From assembly GCF_022549215.1 (NCBI RefSeq), contig NZ_JAKZFC010000003.1, forward strand, positions 344,627 to 408,626: 64,000 nucleotides of DNA. Direction: 5' to 3'. The stretch comes from Solibacillus palustris (GTDB taxonomy: Bacteria > Bacillota > Bacilli > Bacillales_A > Planococcaceae). Below, piece by piece: positions 9,183 to 17,875 of this stretch (its first letter is position 1; every line of letters begins with the position of its first letter). The position numbers and the translations under genes are program-made. The notes beneath the pieces were generated by a model. The model was not told where the DNA came from. It saw only the letters and a program-made list of their open reading frames with translations, and searched no databases.

Positions 9183-9716
9183 TTATAATGATGATTGTTG
9201 GTTGTTTAGTTTAAATAATACTTGCCCAATAAGTATTGTGACAATATGTTCAAACATTTGCTTTCGATCGATTAAATCATTTGTAAAAATTCCTATTGCT
9301 CCTTGGTGATGGCGAATATTTTCAATATCGGTATAGACGTCCATTACTGGGCCAAGTTCCTTCCCCATACGAAGCTCCTGCGCTATAACTTCTGGCAATG
9401 CAAATTGTGCCCCTGAACTTGAAATAACTGTACCATCTTTCATTGCCACTGCACCCCAGTTACAGCAATACATTACACCACCAATTTCATCGACGCCACC
9501 TTCTAAACCAAATGCTAAATCAGCATTTGTTTTAAGTAAAGTATTACGTGCGCGATTTACTGCACCTTGACGAGTTTCTTCATTTGAAAATGGTTGCACT
9601 GATACATCTGAGGCAACTTCTAAATTTTCAAGTTGTGCATCAGGAAAATATTTAGACACAATAGCTTGTACTGCGCCTACTTTTGCTTTATTTTCTGTCC
9701 CTACTGCGATTTTCAT
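9183..9716 (-). CDS. DUF84 (YjjX-type) NTPase
   Basis: 177-residue protein of the DUF84 family, whose E. coli member YjjX hydrolyses ITP/XTP and related non-canonical nucleotides. Visible family marks are the N-terminal 'VGTENKAKVGAVQ', 'QPFSNEETRQGAVNRA' (substrate/metal loop) and 'FGLEGGVDEIGG'. The role is probably cleaning of the nucleotide pool, but biochemical activity differs among family members. ATG 9716 has GGAGATG upstream. First gene of a unit with the lipoprotein gene. Confidence 0.85.
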   Translation of the reverse strand: MKIAVGTENKAKVGAVQAIVSKYFPDAQLENLEVASDVSVQPFSNEETRQGAVNRARNTLLKTNADLAFGLEGGVDEIGGVMYCCNWGAVAMKDGTVISSSGAQFALPEVIAQELRMGKELGPVMDVYTDIENIRHHQGAIGIFTNDLIDRKQMFEHIVTILIGQVLFKLNNQQSSL

Positions 9717-9770
9717 TCATTCATCTCCAAATTGTGTTGTAGATTTTTAGTTTAGAAAACTCATTTCACA

Positions 9771-9830
9771 TCAAATGCGCGAAATAATATTTTTCTTATG
9801 TGGACTCCTAAAAAAATTTACTCTCCAATA
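9771..9830 (+). repeat. Intergenic repeat, copy C
   Basis: CAAATGCGCGAAAT followed by TATTTTTCTTATGTGGACTC; matches copy B over both blocks and copy A over the second. Lies between the DUF84 gene and the ytoP terminator. Confidence 0.5.
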
Positions 9831-9864
9831 AAAAACGAGAATGCGAAAAACACCACATCCTCGT
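9828..9864 (-). terminator. Terminator of ytoP
   Basis: ACGAGGATG/CATTCTCGT stem followed on the minus strand by TTTTTTATT. Confidence 0.75.
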
Positions 9865-9886
9865 ATTATAACATTATTATACTTTT

Positions 9887-10963
9887 TTACACGTTTGCAC
9901 GAATTGAATCGATTGTTGAACGGTCTGCTGATTGAATCAGTTTTACTAATAACTCTTTTGCAGCTGCATAGTCATCAACATGGATAATGGAAGCAGATGT
10001 ATGAATGTAACGCGAGCAAATACCGATAACCGCTGAAGGAATACCGTCGTTTTGTGTATGCACACGACCTGCATCCGTACCACCTGGTGAAACGAAGTAT
10101 TGATATGGAATATGATTTGTTTCAGCTGTATCTAATACGAATTCACGCATACCTCGGTGTGTCACCATAGAACGGTCGAAAATACGTAATAACGGTCCGT
10201 TTCCTAATTGACCAAATTGCTCTTTATCACCCGAAGTGTCGTTTGCTGGTGACGCGTCAAGTGCAAAGAAAAGGTCTGGTTGAATCATATTTGCCGAAAC
10301 TGCTGCACCACGTAAACCAACTTCCTCCATTACGTTTGCGCCAGAATAAATGTGGCTCGCTACTTCCTTGCCATGTAATTCTTTTAATAATTCGATTGCT
10401 AAACCACAGCCATAACGGTTATCCCAAGCTTTTGCCATAATTTTTTTCGGATTTGCCATTGGTGTAAATGGACAAACTGGAATGATTGATTGACCTGGGC
10501 GTACCCCTAAGTTCATCGCATCTTCTTTAGAATCCGCGCCGATATCGATTAGCATGTTTTTAATATCCATGGGCTTTGCACGTTCTGCATCTGTTAATAG
10601 ATGCGGTGGAATTGATGCAATTACCCCCGGAATTTCACGATCTTTTGTATACACTGTTACACGCTGAGCTAGCATCACTTGGTTCCACCAGCCACCAAGT
10701 GTTTGGAAGCGAATCATACCGTTATCTGTAATTGATGTTACCATGAATGCCACTTCATCCATATGACCAGCTACTAAAATTTTTGGCGCATTTTCGTCTT
10801 GTGCTTTACGTACACCAAAGATGCCACCTAAATTATCTTGAATAATTTCATCTGAGTATTTTTCTAATTCAGAACGCATGAAGTTACGAACAGCACGTTC
10901 ATTTCCTGGTGCACCAGGGAGTTCTGTTAATGTTTTAAATAAATTCAATGTATCTTGATTCAT
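9887..10963 (-). CDS. ytoP: M42 family metallo-aminopeptidase
   Basis: 358-residue M42 (tetrahedral-type/PepA-like) aminopeptidase, a cytosolic di-metal enzyme that removes N-terminal residues from peptides. Metal ligands and catalytic residues are all visible: His in '[10 protein letters not shown]', Asp in 'KAWDNRYGC', the catalytic Glu pair in '[10 protein letters not shown]', Asp in '[10 protein letters not shown]' and His in 'SRYIHTSA'. I start at ATG 10963, six bases after GAGGTG; a GTG nine bases upstream lies inside that site. Monocistronic with its own terminator; orthologue of B. subtilis ytoP by position and sequence. Confidence 0.93.
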   Translation of the reverse strand: MNQDTLNLFKTLTELPGAPGNERAVRNFMRSELEKYSDEIIQDNLGGIFGVRKAQDENAPKILVAGHMDEVAFMVTSITDNGMIRFQTLGGWWNQVMLAQRVTVYTKDREIPGVIASIPPHLLTDAERAKPMDIKNMLIDIGADSKEDAMNLGVRPGQSIIPVCPFTPMANPKKIMAKAWDNRYGCGLAIELLKELHGKEVASHIYSGANVMEEVGLRGAAVSANMIQPDLFFALDASPANDTSGDKEQFGQLGNGPLLRIFDRSMVTHRGMREFVLDTAETNHIPYQYFVSPGGTDAGRVHTQNDGIPSAVIGICSRYIHTSASIIHVDDYAAAKELLVKLIQSADRSTIDSIRANV

Positions 10964-11105
10964 GTTAGACACCTCAAAATTAGATTTTTTCCATTATAAC
11001 ATAAATTCCAAATAATATTTCGAAATTCGAACCTTCTATTTTTTGTACACAAAATTCAGAGTATGTTAAAGTAAATGTAGATTATATTTTTGAGGGGGAT
11101 TTTTC

Positions 11106-11423
11106 ATGAAAGTAAAAGATTTTGCACTTGGCGTGGTGACAGGTGTTGCAGCAGCAGTCATCGTCAAAGAAATGTCAAACCGTGTCGTTCCATACGCAAA
11201 TCCAGATAATATTTTAGAAAATATTAAATCGGAATTTAAAAAACAAACACCAATTGATGGCTCATGGATCTATATGAAAACTGAAAACTACAGTAATGGC
11301 TTTACTGAAATCCCAGTATTTAAAGGTGGAATTACCCGTACGGTAGAAGGCGAAGTTGAAAATTTTGAATTTGCTGCAGATGCACGTTCTGGGGCAATCG
11401 TAAATATTGAACAAGTGAAATAA
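11106..11423 (+). CDS. ytzB: YtzB-like small PepSY-type protein
   Basis: 105 residues. An N-terminal Gly/Ala/Val-rich segment (about residues 5-22) looks like a membrane anchor or uncleaved signal; the remainder (PDNILENIKSEFKK ... GSWIYMKTEN) has the beta-alpha-beta pattern of PepSY-like domains. The ribosome binding site GAGGGGG lies about seven bases upstream. Its location next to ytoP and its length match B. subtilis ytzB. Role unknown; related domains inhibit peptidases, but that is not shown for this protein. Confidence 0.78.
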   Translation: MKVKDFALGVVTGVAAAVIVKEMSNRVVPYANPDNILENIKSEFKKQTPIDGSWIYMKTENYSNGFTEIPVFKGGITRTVEGEVENFEFAADARSGAIVNIEQVK

Positions 11424-11431
11424 TTCCAAAA

Positions 11432-11473
11432 GAGGGGCTGTGCAAAAAGTTAACACTTTTTGCACAGCCCCTC
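11432..11473. terminator. Strong inverted repeat after ytzB
   Basis: Perfect 19-bp arms (GAGGGGCTGTGCAAAAAGT and its complement) around a 4-base loop. It terminates ytzB and possibly also ytnP from the other side, although no long T-run follows the stem. Confidence 0.75.
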
Positions 11474-11632
11474 ATGTATTTATAATTCGCTTTTGGCAAT
11501 GGTCAGATGTAGAAAGAATGCTAAACACGTCACGTCCTGTGACAACACATTTATAACCAGCTTCATGCTAGTCTCCATCTTCAGCGTAAAGGGAATGTCC
11601 CAGAATTACTTCTCAGGGTATCTCTTTGTCAT
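11474..11632. other. Non-coding stretch with several small hairpins
   Basis: No credible reading frame. Contains GTCACGTCCTGTGAC (11529-11543, 5-bp stem), AGCTTCATGCT and GGGAATGTCCC in a row. Higher in GC than other spacers here; resembles the hairpin-rich stretch at 32.2-32.4 kb in style, not in exact sequence. Confidence 0.4.
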
Positions 11633-12496
11633 TTAAAAGATGATTTTTGCTTGTTTTGAACGCTCTAGATGATCTGTTATTTCTTTACCTGTCGCGTCCC
11701 ATTGAATCATGCGATAGTAAGCATCATGATAGAAAATAAAGCGGTAGTTATTCGCTAATGCTTCCTTTAAAATCTTTTCTTTCGCAAACACACTTGTCAT
11801 TGGATAGTCATCATACGCTAATACCCAAAGCGGGTTTTGGTGGGCATGTGTTGGCATTATATCTGCCATGTGTAGCGCTACTTCTCCATTTTGCTCAAGG
11901 CGAATGACTGCATGTCCATCACTATGACCACCTGTATGGATCATTGTAATGCCAGGCGCGACCTTTAGCTCACCATCAAATGGTTTTACTAAATGCTGCA
12001 CAGGCTCCCAATTTTCCTTCCAGTACGTATTTTTTGAACGCAGATTTGGATGACGCATTTCATCCCATTCAGTTTGCGTCACGAAAATGTCTGCATTCGG
12101 AAATACCGGTACAAGCTGTTCGCCTTGCCATTTCGTTAAGCCCCCTGCATGGTCAAAATGTAAATGTGTCATTAAAATCGCATCGATATCACCAGGCGTC
12201 ATGTCGAGTTCGGCTAGGCTTTGTTCGATTGTTGATTCTTCAGAAACACCAAAATTGCGAAGTTGCTTTTCATTTAACTTCCCAGCACCAACGCCAGAAT
12301 CGATTAAATAATTTTTACCTTCGTATTGAAGTAGAATCGGCTCACAAGGTAATTCAATTTGATTTAACTCATTCACTGGATATTTGCGTGACCACAGTGC
12401 TTTTGGCACAACCCCAAACATTGCCCCTCCATCTAGTGATGTGACACCCCCATCTAACCAAGTCAGTGTCATGTTGTGAAATTCAAAACGATCCAT
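11633..12496 (-). CDS. ytnP: Metallo-beta-lactamase-fold hydrolase, YtnP-like
   Basis: 287-residue MBL-fold protein with the zinc motif '[10 protein letters not shown]' (about residue 110), a further His in '[11 protein letters not shown]' and Asp in 'HMADIMPTH'. B. subtilis YtnP is a lactonase reported to degrade homoserine-lactone-type signals; the N-terminus '[23 protein letters not shown]' region is characteristic of that subgroup. I start at ATG 12496, eight bases after GGGGG; an upstream in-frame TTG lies directly on the site. It is 24 bp after trmB in the same direction. Confidence 0.88.
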   Translation of the reverse strand: MDRFEFHNMTLTWLDGGVTSLDGGAMFGVVPKALWSRKYPVNELNQIELPCEPILLQYEGKNYLIDSGVGAGKLNEKQLRNFGVSEESTIEQSLAELDMTPGDIDAILMTHLHFDHAGGLTKWQGEQLVPVFPNADIFVTQTEWDEMRHPNLRSKNTYWKENWEPVQHLVKPFDGELKVAPGITMIHTGGHSDGHAVIRLEQNGEVALHMADIMPTHAHQNPLWVLAYDDYPMTSVFAKEKILKEALANNYRFIFYHDAYYRMIQWDATGKEITDHLERSKQAKIIF

Positions 12497-12520
12497 TAAT
12501 CCATCCCCCAAATCATCAAA

Positions 12521-13168
12521 TTATTTTGTTTTAAATTGACATTCTAATCGATAAATCGGCTGACCTTTTTTCGAGAATTTTTCCTCGTACTCCGTCATGA
12601 CGTTATCTTCTGGCATGTTTACGTGTAAATCTAATGAAACATAATTTAGAGACATCCCATAAGCGTTCATGCTTACTAATGAATATTCAAAAAGACCACG
12701 GTTATCCGTTTTAAAATGGATTTCCCCGTTATCGACTAAAACATTTTCATAAAGCTTCAAGAAGTTTTCATGTGTTAAACGACGTTTCGCATGACGCACT
12801 TTTGGCCATGGATCCGAGAAGTTTAAATACACACGGTCTACATCATTTTTAGTAAAGAATTTTTCTAAGTCTTCACCATTTACTTTTAGTAGACGCAAAT
12901 TAGAAGGTTTGTTTGCTGCTTCGATTTTTTCTAATGCACAAACAATAACACTATCAAATAATTCAATTCCGATATAATTGATATCTGGATTTTGCTGGGC
13001 CATACCTAATACGAATTGCCCTTTTCCTGTTCCTACTTCAATATGTACAGGATTATTGTTGCCAAATACTTCATGCCATTTACCTTTATAATCTTCTGGG
13101 TTTGGCAAAATCACATTTGGATGTTGTGCAATATATTCTGCCGCCCAAGGTTTATGCTTTAATCTCAC
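12521..13168 (-). CDS. trmB: tRNA (guanine-N7-)-methyltransferase
   Basis: TrmB methylates G46 of tRNA using S-adenosylmethionine. The 215-residue sequence has the SAM-binding '[13 protein letters not shown]' (about residues 41-53), '[11 protein letters not shown]', and the family motif '[16 protein letters not shown]' holding the catalytic Asp and basic tRNA-contact residues. Translation starts with GTG at 13168, eight bases after GAGG. Same order (trmB before ytnP) is seen in Bacillus. Confidence 0.95.
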   Translation of the reverse strand: MRLKHKPWAAEYIAQHPNVILPNPEDYKGKWHEVFGNNNPVHIEVGTGKGQFVLGMAQQNPDINYIGIELFDSVIVCALEKIEAANKPSNLRLLKVNGEDLEKFFTKNDVDRVYLNFSDPWPKVRHAKRRLTHENFLKLYENVLVDNGEIHFKTDNRGLFEYSLVSMNAYGMSLNYVSLDLHVNMPEDNVMTEYEEKFSKKGQPIYRLECQFKTK

Positions 13169-13213
13169 TGATATATCCTCATTTCTTTTGTAACATCCTC
13201 TACATTATAACAT

Positions 13214-13294
13214 CAATTACGACTTGGCGTAATTGAGTCTGGATTCGGCTTTGAGCTCTCGCAAAGAACTCCTTTCCGAATCAATGACATCCAC
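13214..13294. other. Two stacked hairpins in the trmB upstream spacer
   Basis: AATTACG-acttgg-CGTAATT (13215-13234) and GATTCGG ... CCGAATC (13242-13282), the latter with an inner CTTTG/CAAAG stem. They lie between ytlR and trmB; one may act as the ytlR terminator, but no T-run follows. Confidence 0.4.
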
Positions 13295-13309
13295 CGGAGG
13301 CTTTAACTG

Positions 13310-14230
13310 TTATTTTGCTAATTGCCACGCTTTTTCGATTACCGTAATAGCAATCTTGTTGTTGCTTTCAAGGAGAAGTTGGTTTTCACCATCTGCATGT
13401 GCCATTACGGAGTCGCTAAACTCAAGCTCAAGCGCTGTCGTTTCAAACTGATAAACTTCTTTTAATCGCGTATGCTTTGCAAAAAATACACTACCAAAGA
13501 GGAATAACAATTTCCACTTTGATAAATTCGAAACAACCGTTACTTCTAATTTTCCATCAGATGTATTTGATTTCGGAGATATATTCATGCCTCCTCCAAA
13601 ATACGGCTGATTACTAACGGTAGCAAACCATACATTTTGAAATTGCTGCTGATTGCCATTCTGTTTCACGTTTAATTGAAACGGTTTAAAGGTAAAAAGT
13701 GCATAAATGACAAAATACGGATAACTTAATTTTCCAATACTCCATTTATTTAGCTTTTTCTTTAGCTGTGATTCATTAGCCGTGTTCGCTACAAGTGCAT
13801 CAAAGCCTACACCGAAATTATTAACGAATAATTTTGGTGCTCCATTTATTTGTGCAATACCATAATCATGCACTGTCGTTTCAATAGTAGCAACAAACTG
13901 CTCAAGTTGTTGTACATTTGCAAAAACTGTATAGCCTCGTGCAAAATCATTACCCGAGCCTGCTGCAATTGCCCCAATATATACATTTTCTACATTTGCC
14001 GCGCCGTTTAACACTTCATGTACCGTTCCATCCCCACCAATTGCAACGATACATACCGGTAGCTCTTTTGTTGCAAGCTTTGCAATGTCCTGTGCGAGAA
14101 TAAATGTGTGCCCCACGTACTGTGTTTCATGCAGTTCATACGGAAACGAGAGCTGCTGATTAAACTGCAACCAACGTTTTTTGGCACGTCCATTCCCAGC
14201 ATTCGGATTTAAAATAAAATGAACACGCAT
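13310..14230 (-). CDS. ytlR: Diacylglycerol-kinase-family lipid kinase, YtlR-like
   Basis: 306 residues of the DAGK catalytic-domain family. The ATP-binding 'GGDGTVHEVLNG' lies at about residues 65-76, preceded by 'LNPNAGNGRA' at the N-terminus; 'AAGSGNDFARG' and 'NNFGVGFDA' are further family motifs. The family phosphorylates diacylglycerol or other lipids at the membrane face; DgkB is a separate essential relative, and the substrate of YtlR is unknown. It starts two bases after the stop of the upstream gene, so the pair is co-transcribed. Confidence 0.85.
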   Translation of the reverse strand: MRVHFILNPNAGNGRAKKRWLQFNQQLSFPYELHETQYVGHTFILAQDIAKLATKELPVCIVAIGGDGTVHEVLNGAANVENVYIGAIAAGSGNDFARGYTVFANVQQLEQFVATIETTVHDYGIAQINGAPKLFVNNFGVGFDALVANTANESQLKKKLNKWSIGKLSYPYFVIYALFTFKPFQLNVKQNGNQQQFQNVWFATVSNQPYFGGGMNISPKSNTSDGKLEVTVVSNLSKWKLLFLFGSVFFAKHTRLKEVYQFETTALELEFSDSVMAHADGENQLLLESNNKIAITVIEKAWQLAK

Positions 14231-14232
14231 GG

Positions 14233-15243
14233 CTAGTTTTCCTTATTTTCTGTACTTTCTGTATTCCAAATATCACGGTGGAAGGACGTCGTTTGAACAT
14301 TATTTAAAATAGATTGTGCCGCGCGTATTTGCATATGCTTCATTGGGGAAACTGAGCGTCTTAATTGCTCCATCCACTCAGGAAACTTACGCTTGTCTAC
14401 TAATTGCGTACCATACATTGTACCCGGATAATCGATATATCCATTACGTGTTAACAATACTTTTTTAATCGACATTTCAATTCCACTTTGGATAAACATT
14501 TGCTCCAGTAACTTTTCCATACGATTCAATTGAATTAAAGGGCTTAATACTTTTTTGTCATTTTTGCCAACCTTCTTCATCCAAAAACGCTCACTATTTG
14601 CAATATAAACTGCCTGTTCTTCTTGTTCAAGGACTGTAATACATAAGCATTCTGTTGGCGTTAAAATAATTATATCCAGTTCAATCGGTGCCTTTTTCAC
14701 ACGAATTATCGGATAATAAAAAATCAAATAATTATCTGGTAATGTTTGTAACATCGCCCGAAGCAATGTATCACGCATATATTTCGGATCAACATATGAT
14801 CTTTCACGTAACGTTGAGCTCGCCCATTTCATTTGAAAATGGAAAAATTGATCAATAAACATCTTTTTTAATTCTTCTATTGTATTGGGCTCATAAATAA
14901 TATTTGGTTCAAAAATTAATGTTGTATCTTCTTCTGGAATTTGATCTTCAACAGCCCACTCACCCGAGATATTCACTGTTTCTATTTCTTCACTTTCTTG
15001 TACTATAACTTTTTCTTTTTTACTAAACGGAAAGAATTTTTGAAAAAATGTTCGGCCTTTTTCTTCCTGCAGTAAGGCATCTTCATCAATATGTTCCCAT
15101 CGTTCGATTACTTCACCTGTTTGCCATTGTTGCCTCACACGTTCCCACTGATTTTGTTTTAAACGAATAAACTGTGTCGGGTAACGCGACAAATCATTTT
15201 GATAGCGTGAAATATAATCTTGAAGTTTAACTAATTGAGCCAT
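14233..15243 (-). CDS. Uncharacterised protein, possible NERD-related domain
   Basis: 336 residues, no signal peptide or membrane segment. N-terminal 60 residues are Arg/Gln/Trp-rich and likely helical; residues 70-130 are acidic linker; residues about 165-270 have the pattern 'PIELDIIILTPTECLCITVLE', resembling the nuclease-related NERD core in which an Asp and a later Glu/Lys sit on adjacent strands. The match is weak and no catalytic set is certain. ATG 15243 follows AGGAGACG; the next gene ytlR begins two bases after its stop. Confidence 0.65.
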   Translation of the reverse strand: MAQLVKLQDYISRYQNDLSRYPTQFIRLKQNQWERVRQQWQTGEVIERWEHIDEDALLQEEKGRTFFQKFFPFSKKEKVIVQESEEIETVNISGEWAVEDQIPEEDTTLIFEPNIIYEPNTIEELKKMFIDQFFHFQMKWASSTLRERSYVDPKYMRDTLLRAMLQTLPDNYLIFYYPIIRVKKAPIELDIIILTPTECLCITVLEQEEQAVYIANSERFWMKKVGKNDKKVLSPLIQLNRMEKLLEQMFIQSGIEMSIKKVLLTRNGYIDYPGTMYGTQLVDKRKFPEWMEQLRRSVSPMKHMQIRAAQSILNNVQTTSFHRDIWNTESTENKEN

Positions 15244-15303
15244 TGTATCGTCTCCTAAATTGTAACCTTATGTTCATTAAGTTATATTTTACAGGTATTT
15301 GAC

Positions 15304-15339
15304 AAAAAAAAATAGCAGATTGCGTGATTGCAACCTGCT
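15304..15339 (-). terminator. Terminator of dat
   Basis: AGCAGGTTGC/GCAATCTGCT stem (one mismatch) with a nine-base T-run on the minus strand. Confidence 0.8.
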
Positions 15340-15359
15340 AGCACCTTTTTCAAGTCTTA

Positions 15360-16211
15360 TTATGCATTAATGCCTTTAGGAATCTTTGTTTCAAATTGGG
15401 CTTGTAATTTGCGTGTCCATTCGCCCGGCGTACCATTTCCAATTGCCTTGCCATCTATGTCAATGATTGGTGTAACTTCAGAAGTTGTTGATGAAACAAT
15501 TGCTTCATCCATTGCCAATAACTGCTCTTTTGTCATTGCTTCTTCCTTAACAGACATACCGATTTCAGTTGCACATGTTAAAAGTACTTGGCGTGTAATA
15601 CCATTTAAAATTAAATTATTTGCTGGATGCGTGTATAATACTCCATCTTTTATACCGTAAATATTTGAAGATGATCCTTCTGTAATCGTTTCACCGCGGT
15701 GTAAAATCGCTTCGTAGCAACCTTTTTCATGTGCTTCTTGTTTTGCAAGCACTGCACCTAATAAATTTAATGATTTAATGTCGCAACGTAACCAGCGGAT
15801 ATCTTCAACAAATGTCGCTTTTACGCCATTTTCAAAGTTTGCCACTGGACGTGGATTTTCTTTTGTATTCCCCGTAATTACCGGTTTTACGTCATCTCCA
15901 GGGAAAATGTGATTTCGTGGGCAAGCACCACGCGTAATTTGGAAGTATACATGACCAGTGTCGACATTATTAGCTTCTACTAACTGATGTAATAATTGAT
16001 GTAACTTATCTTTTGTATACGGAATTGCAATACGAATTTTTTCTGCACTCGCATAAAAACGATCAATATGCTCAGTAGCTGTGAATAATTCACCATTATA
16101 TACTTTTACTACTTCATATACACCATCACCAAATTGGTAACCTCGGTCTTCCTTATCAATTACTATTTCATCATTTTTCACGATTTGATCATTTAATAAA
16201 CTATAGCTCAT
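15360..16211 (-). CDS. dat: D-amino-acid transaminase
   Basis: Fold-type IV PLP enzyme that interconverts D-alanine/2-oxoglutarate and pyruvate/D-glutamate, supplying D-amino acids for the wall. The N-terminus MSYSLLNDQIV, 'DRGYQFGDGVYEV', PLP lysine in 'DIKSLNLLGAVLAKQ' (about residue 145) and 'TEGSSSNIYGI' identify it. Length 283 is normal for Bacillus-type Dat. I chose ATG 16211, eight bases after AAAGGTGG; the GTG upstream overlaps that site. It follows pepV by 23 bp, a known Bacillales pairing. Confidence 0.94.
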   Translation of the reverse strand: MSYSLLNDQIVKNDEIVIDKEDRGYQFGDGVYEVVKVYNGELFTATEHIDRFYASAEKIRIAIPYTKDKLHQLLHQLVEANNVDTGHVYFQITRGACPRNHIFPGDDVKPVITGNTKENPRPVANFENGVKATFVEDIRWLRCDIKSLNLLGAVLAKQEAHEKGCYEAILHRGETITEGSSSNIYGIKDGVLYTHPANNLILNGITRQVLLTCATEIGMSVKEEAMTKEQLLAMDEAIVSSTTSEVTPIIDIDGKAIGNGTPGEWTRKLQAQFETKIPKGINA

Positions 16212-16234
16212 TAATTTTACCACCTTTTATTTAA

Positions 16235-17629
16235 TTATTTCGTTGCTAATTTTACAATAGCCTCCGCATAAATTGCAGCAGCCTTTACTAAATTTTCTAC
16301 TACAACAAACTCATTTGCTTGGTGTGCTACATCTGGTTCACCAGGGAATAACATCCCAAACGCCACACCTTTTTTCATAACACGCGCATACGTACCGCCA
16401 CCTGTAGATAGTGGTTTGCGGAAATCCCCGCTATATTTGCGATACACTTCCATTAATGTTTGTACAAGCTCATCATCCTCACTTACATAGTGTGGCTTTG
16501 AATTACCCGCTACATCTAATGTAAATGCTTCTTGCTGCAACAAACCTTGCGCTTCTGTCATTTTTTCTTCAAATGGATAAGTAACAGAGTATCGCATGCT
16601 TACTTCAATGACTGCACCATTTTCAGTGAATGACACAATACCTGGATTTAATGTAGTTGAGCCTGACATATCATCTTCAAAGTTTAGCTGTAGCGCTGAA
16701 CCATAGCAATCCTCGTCAAATAGCTTGACTGTAAAATCAACAAATGCCTTCGCTTCTGTTGTTGTCACAACGCTTTGTATAAACTTCGCTAAATACACCG
16801 CTGCGTTTCGTCCTTTTTCTGGCTCCATCGCATGCGCTGATTTACCTTTAATCGTAATTATAATCGTATCGCCCTGTTCAATGAAAGAGCCTTCAACATT
16901 ATTTTTTTCTAAAAATGCTTGAAAATTCCCATTTGAGTTAGCATCAATATATTTTAGCATGGCCACTGCTTCATCTGGCACCATATTTATACGACTACCT
17001 GCTCTAAATGAAATAAGCTGTTCATTTGCTGACGGCTTTTCTTTGCCCGCGAATACTAAATGCGCAATGCCTTTTTCTGCATTAATCAGCGGGAAATCCG
17101 CATCTGGTGCAAATCCAAGTGTCGGCATCTCTTCTTTCTCAAAATAGCGGTCCACACATCGGAAGCCGCTTTCTTCATCTGTACCGATAATCATACGCAC
17201 ACGCTTGTTTAATTCAATTCCCTCGTCTTGAATCATCTTCATTGCGAGCCATGCTGCTATCGTTGGTCCCTTATCATCAATCGCACCACGGCCATATAGC
17301 TTTCCATCGGCAACTTGCCCTGCAAATGGTGGGTAGGTCCATGTACTGGAATCACCAGCCGGTACAACATCTACGTGGCAAAGGACCCCGATTAACTCGT
17401 CCCCTTCGCCCATTTCAATATGTCCCGCCATATGATCAACATCTTTTGTTTTCATGCCTTGTTGCTGTCCTTTAGCAAGCATAAAATCCAGTGCCGCACG
17501 AGGCCCCGGTCCAAACGGCATCTCGTTAGACGTATGCTGCTCATCTAAAATACTTTCAATTTGAATTAGTTGCTGTAATTCATTTATAAGTTCCTCTTGT
17601 CTCGCCTCGGCAATTTTTAGCCAGTTCAT
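16235..17629 (-). CDS. pepV: M20 family dipeptidase PepV
   Basis: 464-residue cytosolic di-zinc dipeptidase with broad specificity, including dipeptides carrying D-residues. Metal and catalytic residues are visible: His in 'LCHVDVVPAG', Asp in 'GRGAIDDKGP', Glu pair in 'GTDEESGFRC', Asp in 'APDADFP' and the C-terminal His in 'PDVAHQANE'. The length including the inserted lid domain fits PepV. ATG 17629 lies five bases after GAGGTG; the TTG just before it is too close. Co-transcription with dat fits recycling of wall peptides, an inference. Confidence 0.92.
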   Translation of the reverse strand: MNWLKIAEARQEELINELQQLIQIESILDEQHTSNEMPFGPGPRAALDFMLAKGQQQGMKTKDVDHMAGHIEMGEGDELIGVLCHVDVVPAGDSSTWTYPPFAGQVADGKLYGRGAIDDKGPTIAAWLAMKMIQDEGIELNKRVRMIIGTDEESGFRCVDRYFEKEEMPTLGFAPDADFPLINAEKGIAHLVFAGKEKPSANEQLISFRAGSRINMVPDEAVAMLKYIDANSNGNFQAFLEKNNVEGSFIEQGDTIIITIKGKSAHAMEPEKGRNAAVYLAKFIQSVVTTTEAKAFVDFTVKLFDEDCYGSALQLNFEDDMSGSTTLNPGIVSFTENGAVIEVSMRYSVTYPFEEKMTEAQGLLQQEAFTLDVAGNSKPHYVSEDDELVQTLMEVYRKYSGDFRKPLSTGGGTYARVMKKGVAFGMLFPGEPDVAHQANEFVVVENLVKAAAIYAEAIVKLATK

Positions 17630-17875
17630 CAAAGCACCTCATTACTAATTTATGGATTTTCACAAAATGTCAAAATACTTTTATATTTCCTATGTATCAT
17701 ACTACTTAAAACATTCACGAGTCCATTACTCCGATGCATATAAAGCTTATCATTTCGGAACATTAAAAAAGATTAAGCACCGTAAATGCTCAATCCCTTT
17801 GATTTTATGAGCTGTCCTCCATCCTTGACGCAAAAAGAGTGTACAAGAAGTAATTCTCGCACACCCTCTCTATTA
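17630..17875. other. Spacer between pepV and the PTS/DUF871 operon
   Basis: No gene seen. Contains the pepV upstream region and, at 17832-17869, a hairpin with TTTTT on the minus strand that should end the PTS/DUF871 operon. Confidence 0.5.
17832..17869 (-). terminator. Terminator of the PTS/DUF871 operon
   Basis: AGAGGGTGTGCGAGAA pairs imperfectly with TTCTTGTACACTCT and is followed by TTTTT on the minus strand. Confidence 0.65.
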
